This document shows, one piece after another, positions 17,508 to 25,349 of a stretch of DNA of 44,605 bases; position 1 is the first letter of the stretch, and each line of letters opens with the position of its first letter. Under the pieces are notes generated by a model. That model worked only from the letters and a program-made list of their open reading frames with translations. It had not been told where the DNA came from and did no database searches. The stretch is from Pseudomonadota bacterium. GTDB taxonomy: Bacteria; Pseudomonadota; Alphaproteobacteria; Rhodospirillales; Magnetospirillaceae. Both the position numbers and the translations under genes were made by a program. Location: NCBI GenBank assembly GCA_023458315.1, contig JAEXAH010000011.1:1-44605 (forward strand). Direction: 5' to 3'.

Positions 17508-18661
17508 CCCACCCGGACCCGCACCGGCTCGACGAAGCTGTAGATCTTGCCCAGCGCCCGCAGCCGTTCGACCTGGGCCGCCGACAGCATGGTCTTGGCC
17601 GACAGGATCAGATGGCCGTTGGTCAACCGGATGTCGGACAGCACCAGATGGCCGGGGCGCAGGGTCGAAACCGGAACCTCGACCTCGACCGGCTGGGTGG
17701 AACTGAGCAGCGACATCAGGCACGACCGCACCTTGACCAGCAAGGCGGGATCGTATTGCCCGTGATTGCGATCCAGTTGGGCGAAGGCGGTGGGATCGGG
17801 AATGCCCGACGGGCAGGCTTCGGCCAGATCCTTGAGGATCTTCAGCAGGCGGGCCTCGAACGGGATGTCGGCACCCTTCGGCCCCTCGGCGGGAAAGCCG
17901 GTGCCGTCATGGCCGCGATCCTGCAACCAGATGATTTCCGCCACCTTGGCCATGCGCGGGATGTTGGCGATCAGGTTGCGCCCGGCCTCGGGGGTGCGGA
18001 TGAACAGCGCTTCCTCGGCGCCGGTCAGCGCCTCGCCGCGCCGCTTCTTCGCCACCAGTTCCGGCGGCAGCGACACCTGGCCGATGGGCAGCAGCATGGC
18101 CGCCATGTCCAGTTGCCAACTGCGCGGCAGCTTGAATTCCACGCTGAGCAGCCGCACCCATTCCCGCAGCCGCGTCGCCAGGCCATAGGCCACCGGATCG
18201 TTCATGGCCACCACGTCGGCCAGCACCTTGATGCTGCCCGCCAGGGTGCTTTCCAGCAATTCCCGTTCGGCGGTGATCAGATGGTGCTGGTCGATGCCCG
18301 CCTGGATGCCCACCGCCAGATCCTCGGCCGGGCACGGCTTGGTGAAGAAGCGGAAGATGGAACCGCGATTGATGGCGTCGATGGCGGTCTGCTGGTCGGC
18401 GTTGCCGGTCAGCATCAGCCGCACCGTCTCGGGGGCCAGGGTGCGGATGCGCGACAGCACCTCGATGCCGTCCATGCCGGGCATGCGCATGTCGCACACC
18501 ACCACGGCATAGGGCTGGCGCTTCTCGCCCGCGTCGGTCACGGCCTGCAACGCCTGGGCGCCGCCCTCGGCGCAGGTCAGGTCGAATTGCTTGCGCAACT
18601 GACGTTGCAGCGCCGACAGCAGGTTGGGATCGTCATCGACCAGCAGCACCCGTTCAGCCAT
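17504..18661 (-). CDS. response regulator with degenerate HD-GYP domain
   Basis: This encodes a 385-residue protein. The receiver domain (1-125) has Asp57 (VVCDMRMPG), Thr in LMLTGNAD and Lys in FTKPCP. The C-terminal part aligns with the HD-GYP scaffold of c-di-GMP phosphodiesterases of the RpfG type, but metal ligands are lost. HDIGK is replaced by LLPIGQ, the HP of the second motif by TP, and HHExxDGxGYP by WLQDRGHDGTGFP. Enzyme activity is therefore unlikely, and a role as a phospho-switch or c-di-GMP-binding adaptor is more plausible. It overlaps the upstream HDOD gene by 8 nt and the downstream gene by 4 nt. Confidence 0.88.
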   Translation of the reverse strand: MAERVLLVDDDPNLLSALQRQLRKQFDLTCAEGGAQALQAVTDAGEKRQPYAVVVCDMRMPGMDGIEVLSRIRTLAPETVRLMLTGNADQQTAIDAINRGSIFRFFTKPCPAEDLAVGIQAGIDQHHLITAERELLESTLAGSIKVLADVVAMNDPVAYGLATRLREWVRLLSVEFKLPRSWQLDMAAMLLPIGQVSLPPELVAKKRRGEALTGAEEALFIRTPEAGRNLIANIPRMAKVAEIIWLQDRGHDGTGFPAEGPKGADIPFEARLLKILKDLAEACPSGIPDPTAFAQLDRNHGQYDPALLVKVRSCLMSLLSSTQPVEVEVPVSTLRPGHLVLSDIRLTNGHLILSAKTMLSAAQVERLRALGKIYSFVEPVRVRVG

Positions 18662-19874
18662 GGCTCACCTCCGAAGCGATCTGGGCGGCCATGGCCTTCC
18701 AGGAATCGATGCGCAGGTCGCGCCGCGCCTCGCACACATAGGGCATGTCCAGCGCCGGTTGCGCCGGGGCGCCGGGGGGGATCAGCGGGAAACGCGGCCC
18801 GAACACCCGGGCGGCATGCACCGCCGTCAGCACCAGATTCTCGGGGCCGGGACAGGTGGACGGCGCGCAGGCATGGGCCACCGCCTCGACCAGCGGATCG
18901 GCGAAATTCCACAGCCCCAGCAGATAGGCGCCGATCAGCGCGTGGTTGGCGCCATAGGACCGCGCCTCGATGGTGAAGGCGGGATCGACGGCGCTGCTGC
19001 GCACGAACAGCTTGGGATAGGTTTCCGGGAAGGTGTCGAGCAGCGCCAGCGCCCCCACCGCGCACAGCATGCCCGCGCAATAGGCGGTCTTGGCCTGGGC
19101 CGGGCTGGCGCCCTCGCCCTCGGCGATGCGTTCGGCCAGGGCGGCAATGTGCAGGCTGTAATCGTTCAGCGCCGCCATCAGGTCGGTGTTGGCGCTGTTG
19201 CTTTCCAGATGGCGGAAGATGCCGATGCGCAGCACCAGCGCGCCGATGATGTCCAGCCCCAGGGTGCGCACCGCCTGCAACGGCGTGGTCGCCCGCCCCG
19301 ACACCGAGAAATAGGCCGAATTGGTCAGTTTCAGCAATTCGGCGGTCATGGCCACGTCCTGGCCGATGATGGCCGCCACCGAGGCGGCCGACACCGCCGG
19401 AGAGCGCAACTCGTCCTCGAGCTTGAAGAACAGATCGGGCGGCGTCGGCAGATCCGACAGCTTGGCCAGCGCGTCGCGCAACCCTTCGGACCCCAGCAGG
19501 CGGCGCAGCGCCACCGGCCGGGCGATGGCCTGGGTCAAGGTGGCGGGGTCGCAGGGCTTGGCCAGATACAGATGGGCCGGCCCCACCGTGCGCAGCACGC
19601 TTTCCGAATCGGCATAGCCGGACAGGATGACGCGGATGGTGCCGGGGTAGCGGCTGCGCACCCGGCCAAGGAATTCGGCGCCGTCCATGTGCGGCATGCG
19701 CATGTCCGACACCACCACGTCGATGCGCTCTTCCGCCATCAGGGCCAGCGCCTCTTCGCCGCCCAGGCAGAAATAAGCCTCGAAATCCGTGCAGCCCCGC
19801 ATCAGCCGCTTGAGACCGGACAGGATGTTGAGGTCGTCGTCGACGAACAGAACCTTGATGCGCGAATCCATCAT
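18654..19874 (-). CDS. response regulator with HDOD domain
   Basis: This encodes a 406-residue protein. The receiver domain (about 5-125) has Asp57 (VVVSDMRMPH), Ser in VILSGYAD and Lys in LAKPCD. A HDOD domain follows (about 135-330; LPTPPDLFFKLEDEL, then LKLTNSAYFSV). HDOD domains are non-catalytic relatives of HD hydrolases that act in signalling scaffolds. Its start overlaps the stop of the histidine kinase gene (ATGA), and its end overlaps the next regulator by 8 nt, so the kinase and both regulators are probably made in fixed proportion. Confidence 0.9.
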   Translation of the reverse strand: MMDSRIKVLFVDDDLNILSGLKRLMRGCTDFEAYFCLGGEEALALMAEERIDVVVSDMRMPHMDGAEFLGRVRSRYPGTIRVILSGYADSESVLRTVGPAHLYLAKPCDPATLTQAIARPVALRRLLGSEGLRDALAKLSDLPTPPDLFFKLEDELRSPAVSAASVAAIIGQDVAMTAELLKLTNSAYFSVSGRATTPLQAVRTLGLDIIGALVLRIGIFRHLESNSANTDLMAALNDYSLHIAALAERIAEGEGASPAQAKTAYCAGMLCAVGALALLDTFPETYPKLFVRSSAVDPAFTIEARSYGANHALIGAYLLGLWNFADPLVEAVAHACAPSTCPGPENLVLTAVHAARVFGPRFPLIPPGAPAQPALDMPYVCEARRDLRIDSWKAMAAQIASEVSHG

Positions 19875-22828
19875 ACTCCCCCAGGCTGGTCCTCCAGGGT
19901 GTCATCCCCCGGGTCCAACGGCAACCACACGGTGAAGGACGCCCCTTCGCCGTCGCGGCTGTTCACCTCGATACGGCCGCCATGCTTGACCACCACCACG
20001 TCGCGGCTGATGGCCAATCCCTGGCCGGTGCCCTTGCCCACTTCCTTGGTGGTGAAGAACGGGTCGAAGATCTTGTCGCGCACCGATTCCGGAATGCCGG
20101 TGCCGTTGTCGGAAATGCTCACGGCGACAAAGCCGTCCTGCGCCCGCGTCGTGACGTGGATGGCGCCCGCGCCATGGCGCCCGGCGCTTTCGATGGCGTG
20201 GGCGGCGTTGACGATGATGTTCAGGAACACCTGATTCAGTTCGCCCGCATAGCACGGCACCGGCGGCAGGTCGGCGGCGAAATCGGTGGTGATCTGCGCC
20301 ACGTGCTTCCAGGTGTTGCGGCTGACGGTGATGGTGCTGTCCAGCGCCCGGTTGATGTCGGCCATGGTCTTGTTGGTCGAGCCGGGATGCGAGAATTCCT
20401 TCATGGACAACACGATGCGCGCCACCTGGCCGACGCCGTCCAGCGACTGGCTGACGGCGCGCGGCACCTCGTCCAGCAGATAGGCGACGTCGTGTTCGTC
20501 CAGCGCCCGTTCGAATTCCGCGTTGCCGCTTTGCCGTCCGGCCGAGACGGCGACGGCGATGTCGGCCATGGAATCGGCGATGAAACGCAGATTGTCGCCG
20601 ATATACTGGATGGGGGTGTTGATTTCGTGGGCGATGCCCGCCGCCAATTGGCCGACGCTGGCCATGCGCGACGATTGCAGCGCCTCGCGCTCGGCCGCCT
20701 TCAGCGGCGAGATGTCGCGGAACGACAGGACCACCGCCCGCACCTCGCCGTCGCCGCACACCGCCGAACAGGCATAGGCCACCTCGAGCGCCTTGCCGCC
20801 CGGGGTCAGGAACACCGCGTCGTTGTCCAGGAAATTGCCCGCGCCCGCCAAGACCCCGGACCACGGCACCGCCAGGATCTCGCCGCGGCGGCGCACCGAC
20901 AGCACACTGTCCAGCGGCAATCCCTCGGGTTCGTCATCCAGGTCCAGCAGCGCCCGCGCCGACGGATTGGCGAAGGTCAGCAGGCCGTTGCGGTTGATCA
21001 CCAGAACGCCCTCGAACAGACTGTCCGAGATGCTTTTCAGCCGTTCGCGCGAATCGCGCAACGCCCGTTCGGTGCGGGCGCGGCTTTCCACCTCGCGCGT
21101 CAGTTCGCTGGTGCGTTCGGCCACCAGCCGTTCCAGCTCGCGGTGACTGTCGGCCAGGGTCTGTTCGTAGCGCAGGCGCAAGGTGGCGTCGCGGAACACC
21201 ACCACGGCGCCGGTGACGCGCCCGTCCTCGTGAATGGCCGAAATCTCGTAATCCACCGGAATTTCCCCGCCATCGGCCTGGCGGAAGAAATCCTCGGACA
21301 CCTCGGCCGAGGCGCCCAGGGCGCGTACCCGGCCGATGGCGGTGTCCTCGGCCCGCCAGGGGGTGCCGTCGCGGTCGGTGGGCTGGACCAGGGCATGGAA
21401 ATCGCCGCCGACCATGGCCTCGGCGCCATGGCCCAGCAATTCCCCGGCCCGGCGGTTGGCGAACGTCACCCGGCCGTCGGCGTTCAGGCCGACGATGCCC
21501 TCGCCCGCGGTATCCAGGATGACACGGTACAGCCGCCGCAGGCTTTCCAGTTCCTGCTCGCGCTGCTTCAGTTCGGTGATGTCGGTGCGCAGCCCGACCA
21601 CGCCGCCATCGGCCATGCGGAATTCACGGTGCAGAATCCAGCGCCCGGAATTCAGCCGCACCACGAAGGGCTCGCCCGAGGCGGCGCGGTGGTGGGCCAG
21701 ACGCCGTTCCGCCCATTGCTCGAACGGCACGCCCGCGGTATCGAACACCTGGGGATTGCTGCGCAGCAGATCCTGAAAGGCGATGCCGGGGCGCATTTCC
21801 TGGGCCAGACCGGCGAACACCTTCTTGTATTCCGGGTTGAACAGCACCAGCCGGTCCTCGGCATCATAGATGGCCAGGCCGTCGACGATGCGTTCGATGG
21901 CGTCGGCCAGCAATTGCTGCGCCTTGTGGGCGCGCCGTTCGGCCTGGACCTCGCGGGTGACGTCGACGCCGACGCCGCGATAGCCGGTGAAGTCGCCCAG
22001 GTCGTTGAACACCGGAATGCCGCTGATGCGGATGACGCGGCTGTCATGGCCCTCGGGCGGGCCGACATGGAAGACGCGGTCGCGGAACGGCAGGCGTTGG
22101 GCCAGTTCGGCGCGATGCTCCTCGGCGGCGGCAAGGTCGTCGGCCAGCCCCAGGTCGAAGAACGTGCTGCCGACGATGGCCGACGCCTTGACCCCCAGCA
22201 CCGAGGCGATGCGTTCCGACACGAAGGTCAGGCGATGGTCGGCATCGGTTTCCCAGAACCAGTCCGAGGCCGAGCCCACCAGATCGCGGAACCGCCCCTC
22301 GCTTTCGCGCAATTGCCGTTCCGTCTCGACCTGCACCGAGGTGTCGCGGATCACCCCGACCAGTTGCTGCTGGCCATTCAGGTTAATCCCGGCCAGGGTC
22401 AGTTCGATGGGAAAGACGTCGCCATCGTGCCGCATACCCTCGCTTTCACGGATATGGCCCAACGGCCCGGCATCGCCGGTGCGGGCGTAATCCTCGAGCG
22501 CCGCCCGCAGCCGCGCCCCCCGTTCGGGGGTGGTCAGCAGTACCACGTCGCCACCCACAATGTCGGCGGCGTCATAGCCGAACATGTCCTCGGCGGCGCG
22601 GTTGAAACTAAGGATCGTCCCATCCAGCGCGGCCACCACCACCGCCTCGCCCACATTGTCCATGACCACGGTGAAACGCGCCTCGGCCGCGTCGCGGGTG
22701 CTGGCGTCGGGCTGCCCGGCCTCCAGTTCGGCATAGGTCCGCCCGACCTCGCGCAGCAACCGCTCCAGATCCAGCGTTCCATCCGCCGCCGTCGCGTCCC
22801 GCACTTGCCGGGCCAGCCTCTCGTTCAT
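19871..22828 (-). CDS. multi-PAS sensor histidine kinase (soluble)
   Basis: This encodes a 985-residue kinase with no transmembrane segment. Five PAS modules can be seen at about 50-165, 180-300, 315-430, 440-555 and 600-710 (FTVVMDNVGEAVVVAALDG and ILDTAGEGIVGLNADGRVTF are typical starts). A short coiled coil, the H-box GIAHEINTPIQYIGDNLRF, and a HATPase with N-box (VFLNIIVNAAHAIE) and G-boxes (DNGTGIPESV, GKGTGQGLAIS) follow. I chose ATG 22828, which has GAGG six bases upstream, over the in-frame GTG at 22843, which would lie almost at the predicted transcription start. No receiver is fused; the two REC proteins encoded next are the obvious partners. The signals are unknown but presumably cytosolic. 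Confidence 0.92.
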   Translation of the reverse strand: MNERLARQVRDATAADGTLDLERLLREVGRTYAELEAGQPDASTRDAAEARFTVVMDNVGEAVVVAALDGTILSFNRAAEDMFGYDAADIVGGDVVLLTTPERGARLRAALEDYARTGDAGPLGHIRESEGMRHDGDVFPIELTLAGINLNGQQQLVGVIRDTSVQVETERQLRESEGRFRDLVGSASDWFWETDADHRLTFVSERIASVLGVKASAIVGSTFFDLGLADDLAAAEEHRAELAQRLPFRDRVFHVGPPEGHDSRVIRISGIPVFNDLGDFTGYRGVGVDVTREVQAERRAHKAQQLLADAIERIVDGLAIYDAEDRLVLFNPEYKKVFAGLAQEMRPGIAFQDLLRSNPQVFDTAGVPFEQWAERRLAHHRAASGEPFVVRLNSGRWILHREFRMADGGVVGLRTDITELKQREQELESLRRLYRVILDTAGEGIVGLNADGRVTFANRRAGELLGHGAEAMVGGDFHALVQPTDRDGTPWRAEDTAIGRVRALGASAEVSEDFFRQADGGEIPVDYEISAIHEDGRVTGAVVVFRDATLRLRYEQTLADSHRELERLVAERTSELTREVESRARTERALRDSRERLKSISDSLFEGVLVINRNGLLTFANPSARALLDLDDEPEGLPLDSVLSVRRRGEILAVPWSGVLAGAGNFLDNDAVFLTPGGKALEVAYACSAVCGDGEVRAVVLSFRDISPLKAAEREALQSSRMASVGQLAAGIAHEINTPIQYIGDNLRFIADSMADIAVAVSAGRQSGNAEFERALDEHDVAYLLDEVPRAVSQSLDGVGQVARIVLSMKEFSHPGSTNKTMADINRALDSTITVSRNTWKHVAQITTDFAADLPPVPCYAGELNQVFLNIIVNAAHAIESAGRHGAGAIHVTTRAQDGFVAVSISDNGTGIPESVRDKIFDPFFTTKEVGKGTGQGLAISRDVVVVKHGGRIEVNSRDGEGASFTVWLPLDPGDDTLEDQPGGV

Positions 22829-22854
22829 CACGAACCTCGCCACACTTTCAATGG

Positions 22855-22882
22855 ATCGTAATCCACGGTGGCCCTATTGCAA
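22855..22882 (-). promoter_or_regulatory. sigma-70-like promoter of the histidine kinase operon
   Basis: Minus strand: -35 TTGCAA (22882-22877), a 16-nt spacer, and -10 TACGAT (22860-22855). This predicts a start near 22848 and a leader of about 20 nt with GAGG before ATG 22828. Confidence 0.5.
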
Positions 22883-22966
22883 GTCCTCGACCGGGGATAT
22901 TCCTGAGGAAAAGCCCGGCCCGGCAAATGGTTTGTAAATATCTTCCGGGAAAAACAATGGTTCGTG

Positions 22967-23011
22967 AACATGAATGCCGTCCCGGTGTCGGAAACATGAA
23001 TGCCGTCCCGG
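22967..23011. repeat. 19-bp direct repeat in the divergent intergenic region
   Basis: AACATGAATGCCGTCCCGG occurs at 22967-22985 and 22993-23011, a 26-bp period. A related shorter pair, ATGGTTTGTAAATAT near 22927 and ATGGTTCGTGAACAT near 22958, lies just before it. The repeats sit in the 495-nt gap between the kinase operon (-) and the secretion operon (+), upstream of the kinase promoter, and could be regulator sites. No gene is visible in this gap. Confidence 0.6.
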
Positions 23012-23042
23012 CAGTGGCCCTGCCCCGGGGCACTGCTACCTG

Positions 23043-23195
23043 TGGCGTATAGCCTTAGCATGATAAAATAAGAAGCATAGGCATATTATTCATATAAATC
23101 ATAGTTCTATAGATAATTTTATAATGATTTAAGGAAGCTTCGGGCAAGCAACCTGTTTTCGGAGTTGTTAACCAGTTGTATATGTACTTTATACG
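23043..23195. other. AT-rich intergenic segment
   Basis: This stretch of about 150 nt is strongly AT-rich in an otherwise GC-rich window. It contains an 8-bp inverted repeat, TAAATCAT (23095-23102) and ATGATTTA (23124-23131). It ends in the promoter of the secretion operon. AT-rich DNA directly before a surface-protein operon is commonly a binding place for nucleoid silencers such as MucR or H-NS-like proteins; that role is inference. Confidence 0.6.
23165..23193 (+). promoter_or_regulatory. sigma-70-like promoter of the type I secretion operon
   Basis: -35 TTGTTA (23165-23170), a 17-nt spacer, and -10 TTTATA (23188-23193) give a start near 23200 and a leader of about 124 nt. An inverted repeat, GTTGTAT (23175-23181) and ATACGAC (23191-23197), overlaps the spacer and -10, as a repressor site would. 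Confidence 0.5.
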
Positions 23196-23323
23196 ACCGT
23201 TGCGGTGCGCGGGGCGAAGGTCCCCTGCGCGCCGAAATCGCGTCGGCACAGGCATCTTTCCGGCTACGATTGGGGATAGCCGAAAGGACGGAGGAACCGG
23301 CCCGGCCGGTTCGCGGGGGGACG

Positions 23324-24043
23324 ATGGGGGAGGGTAAGGAGCTTAACTACTGGCCCGGATTCGTGGACGCGCTGAGCAACGTCGTGCTCACGCTGGTCTT
23401 CGTGCTGGTGGTTTTCGTCTTCGCGCTGGTGATGGCCTCGAACAAGGTGGGGCAGAAGGTGCTCGAACTGGCCGAACTGGCCAAGGAGCGCGAGGTCCAA
23501 CGCGTGGTCGCCGAAAGCGAGATGATGGACTTGCGCCAGGAACTGCGCGAGGCCCTGGCCGCGTTGCAGGAAGCCCGCACCGAAAACGAACGCCTGAAAA
23601 AGCAGATCGAGGAACTGAAGAAGAACCACGTCCCCGGCAGCGAGGAACTGAACGCGCTGAAGGAAAAGGTGCAGATCAAGGTCGACGCCAAGCCCGTCGC
23701 CAACGACAACACGGAAGACGCCGACCTGGAACGCGGCACCGGCGTCATCGTCATCGTCTTCCCGCGCGGCATCTTCGAACTGAACGACAAGGCCAAGGCC
23801 GAATTGCTGAAGGCCCTGGTCGGGCAAAAGGCGCAACTGGCGGGCATGAACGCCCAGGTGCGATCGATCATGGGTGCCGAAACCTTCTCGGAAGCGCGGC
23901 GTCTGGCCTATTACCGCGGCCTGACCGTGCGCAACGCCCTGATCGATCAGGGCCTGGGCACCGGCAAGAGCATCAGCGTCAACATCGAGCAGGACAACGA
24001 GGTCGGCGATGGCCGGGTCGAAATCCGCTTCCACCGCCGCTGA
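23324..24043 (+). CDS. MotB/SiiA-like membrane protein with OmpA-like domain
   Basis: This encodes a 239-residue protein with a short cytosolic N-terminus and a single TM helix (about 15-39). The helix begins WPGFVDALSNVVLTLVF, with Asp15 in the place of the proton-carrying Asp of MotB, ExbD and ZorB. A periplasmic coiled coil (about 45-115) leads to an OmpA/MotB-like domain (about 140-239; RRLAYYRGLTVRNALIDQGL, ending GRVEIRF). The usual peptidoglycan-contact TD motif is not recognisable and the domain is short, so cell-wall binding may be altered or lost. It is the first gene of the secretion operon and overlaps hlyD-like by 35 nt. With the MotA-like protein it probably forms a proton channel. 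Salmonella SiiA, which also accompanies a type I adhesin exporter, is the closest functional analogy I know; homology is unproven. Confidence 0.8.
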   Translation: MGEGKELNYWPGFVDALSNVVLTLVFVLVVFVFALVMASNKVGQKVLELAELAKEREVQRVVAESEMMDLRQELREALAALQEARTENERLKKQIEELKKNHVPGSEELNALKEKVQIKVDAKPVANDNTEDADLERGTGVIVIVFPRGIFELNDKAKAELLKALVGQKAQLAGMNAQVRSIMGAETFSEARRLAYYRGLTVRNALIDQGLGTGKSISVNIEQDNEVGDGRVEIRFHRR

Positions 24044-25349
24044 GGCGCCCCCCGCCGCCGCCCCGGCGTTGCGGACGCTGGGCCGCCGCTGGCGCCGACG
24101 GCTGGAAACGCCCCAGACCTTCCTGGCGGCGGTGCTGCTGGTGCTGGCCGCGCTGGTGGTGTGGGCCATGCTGGCCGAGGTCGATCAGGTGGTGCGGGTC
24201 GAAGGCCGCATCGTCCCGGCCGGACGCGCCCAGCAGATCCAGCACCTGGAAGGCGGCATCGTCGCCAGCATCAACACCGCCGAGGGCCAGACCGTCAAAA
24301 AGGGCGACCTGCTGCTGACCATCGACGCCACCAGCGCCGGGGCGTCGCTGTCCGAAACCGAGGTCAAGCTGACCGCCCAGCGCATCCGCGCCGCCCGCCT
24401 GGAGGCCGAGGCGCGCGGCCTGTCGGCCATCGCCTTTCCCCCCGACCTGGCCGTCGGCCGCGTCGCCGAGGACGAACGCCGCCTGTTCGCCACCCGCACC
24501 CACAAGCTGGAACAGGAATTGCGGGTGTTCGAGGAACAGAACCGCCAGCGTCAGGCCGAACTGGCCGAACTGGAAAGCCGCCGCCAGCGCCTGAACAACG
24601 AACTGGCCACCGCCCGCCAGCGTTCGGCCATGCTGAACGCCATGGCCAGCCGCAACGCCGCGTCGCGCCTGGAAGTGCTGGACGCGCAAAGCCGCGAGCA
24701 GCGCACCGCCATCGAACTGGGCGAGGTGGACGGCACCATCCCCAAGGTGCGCGCCGGACTGGCCGAGGCCCGCGCCCGCGCCGACGAGGCCCGCGCCCGC
24801 TTCCGCGCCCTGGCGCAAGAGGATCTGGTCGCCGCCAAGGCCGAGATCGAACGCCTGCACCAGATCATCACCGCCCAGGCCGACCGCGTCACCCGCACCG
24901 AGGTGCGCGCCCCCGCCGACGGCGTCATCAACCGCGTCACCGCCAACACGGTGGGCGGGGTGATCAAGCCCGGCGACGCCATCGTCGAGTTGACCCCCAC
25001 CGCCGGCGAAGTGCTGGTCGAGGCCCGCGCCCTGCCCCGCGACCGTGGCGAACTGCGCCCCGGCCTGACCGCCAAGGTCCGCGTCTCGGCCTATGACGCC
25101 GCCGCGCTGGGCACCCTGTCGGGGCAGGTGGTCGAGGTCAGCGCCGACACCGTGCCCGATGCCAAGGGCGAGTTTCATTACCGTATCGGCGTGCGCATCG
25201 ACGCCCTGCCGCAATCCTATGCCGGCAAGATGCTGGCCCCGGGCATGACCGTCACCGGCGACATCGTCACCGGACGGCGCACGGTCGCCCGCCATCTGCT
25301 GTCACCGCTTACCAAATTCGCCGACAACACGTTCCGGGATGCCCGTTGA
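24009..25349 (+). CDS. type I secretion membrane-fusion (adaptor) protein, HlyD family
   Basis: This encodes a 446-residue adaptor joining the ABC exporter to the TolC-like outer-membrane channel. It has a cytosolic N-terminus (1-36), one TM helix (about 37-58), and a lipoyl half-motif (RIVPAGRAQQIQHLEGGIV) typical of HlyD/LapC-like adaptors. A long alpha-helical hairpin (about 105-295) is followed by the second lipoyl half (VRAPADGVINRV) and a C-terminal beta-barrel. Its 5' end overlaps the MotB-like gene by 35 nt and its stop shares a base with the MotA-like start (TGATG). This places it between the two channel genes, an order that argues for a joint function. Confidence 0.92.
   Translation: MAGSKSASTAAEAPPAAAPALRTLGRRWRRRLETPQTFLAAVLLVLAALVVWAMLAEVDQVVRVEGRIVPAGRAQQIQHLEGGIVASINTAEGQTVKKGDLLLTIDATSAGASLSETEVKLTAQRIRAARLEAEARGLSAIAFPPDLAVGRVAEDERRLFATRTHKLEQELRVFEEQNRQRQAELAELESRRQRLNNELATARQRSAMLNAMASRNAASRLEVLDAQSREQRTAIELGEVDGTIPKVRAGLAEARARADEARARFRALAQEDLVAAKAEIERLHQIITAQADRVTRTEVRAPADGVINRVTANTVGGVIKPGDAIVELTPTAGEVLVEARALPRDRGELRPGLTAKVRVSAYDAAALGTLSGQVVEVSADTVPDAKGEFHYRIGVRIDALPQSYAGKMLAPGMTVTGDIVTGRRTVARHLLSPLTKFADNTFRDAR

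Noticed and set aside
22927..23011. LexA/SOS boxes in the GTTCGTGAAC and GAACATGAATG repeats
   Set aside because: The alphaproteobacterial GAAC-N7-GAAC spacing is not met, and no SOS gene is adjacent.
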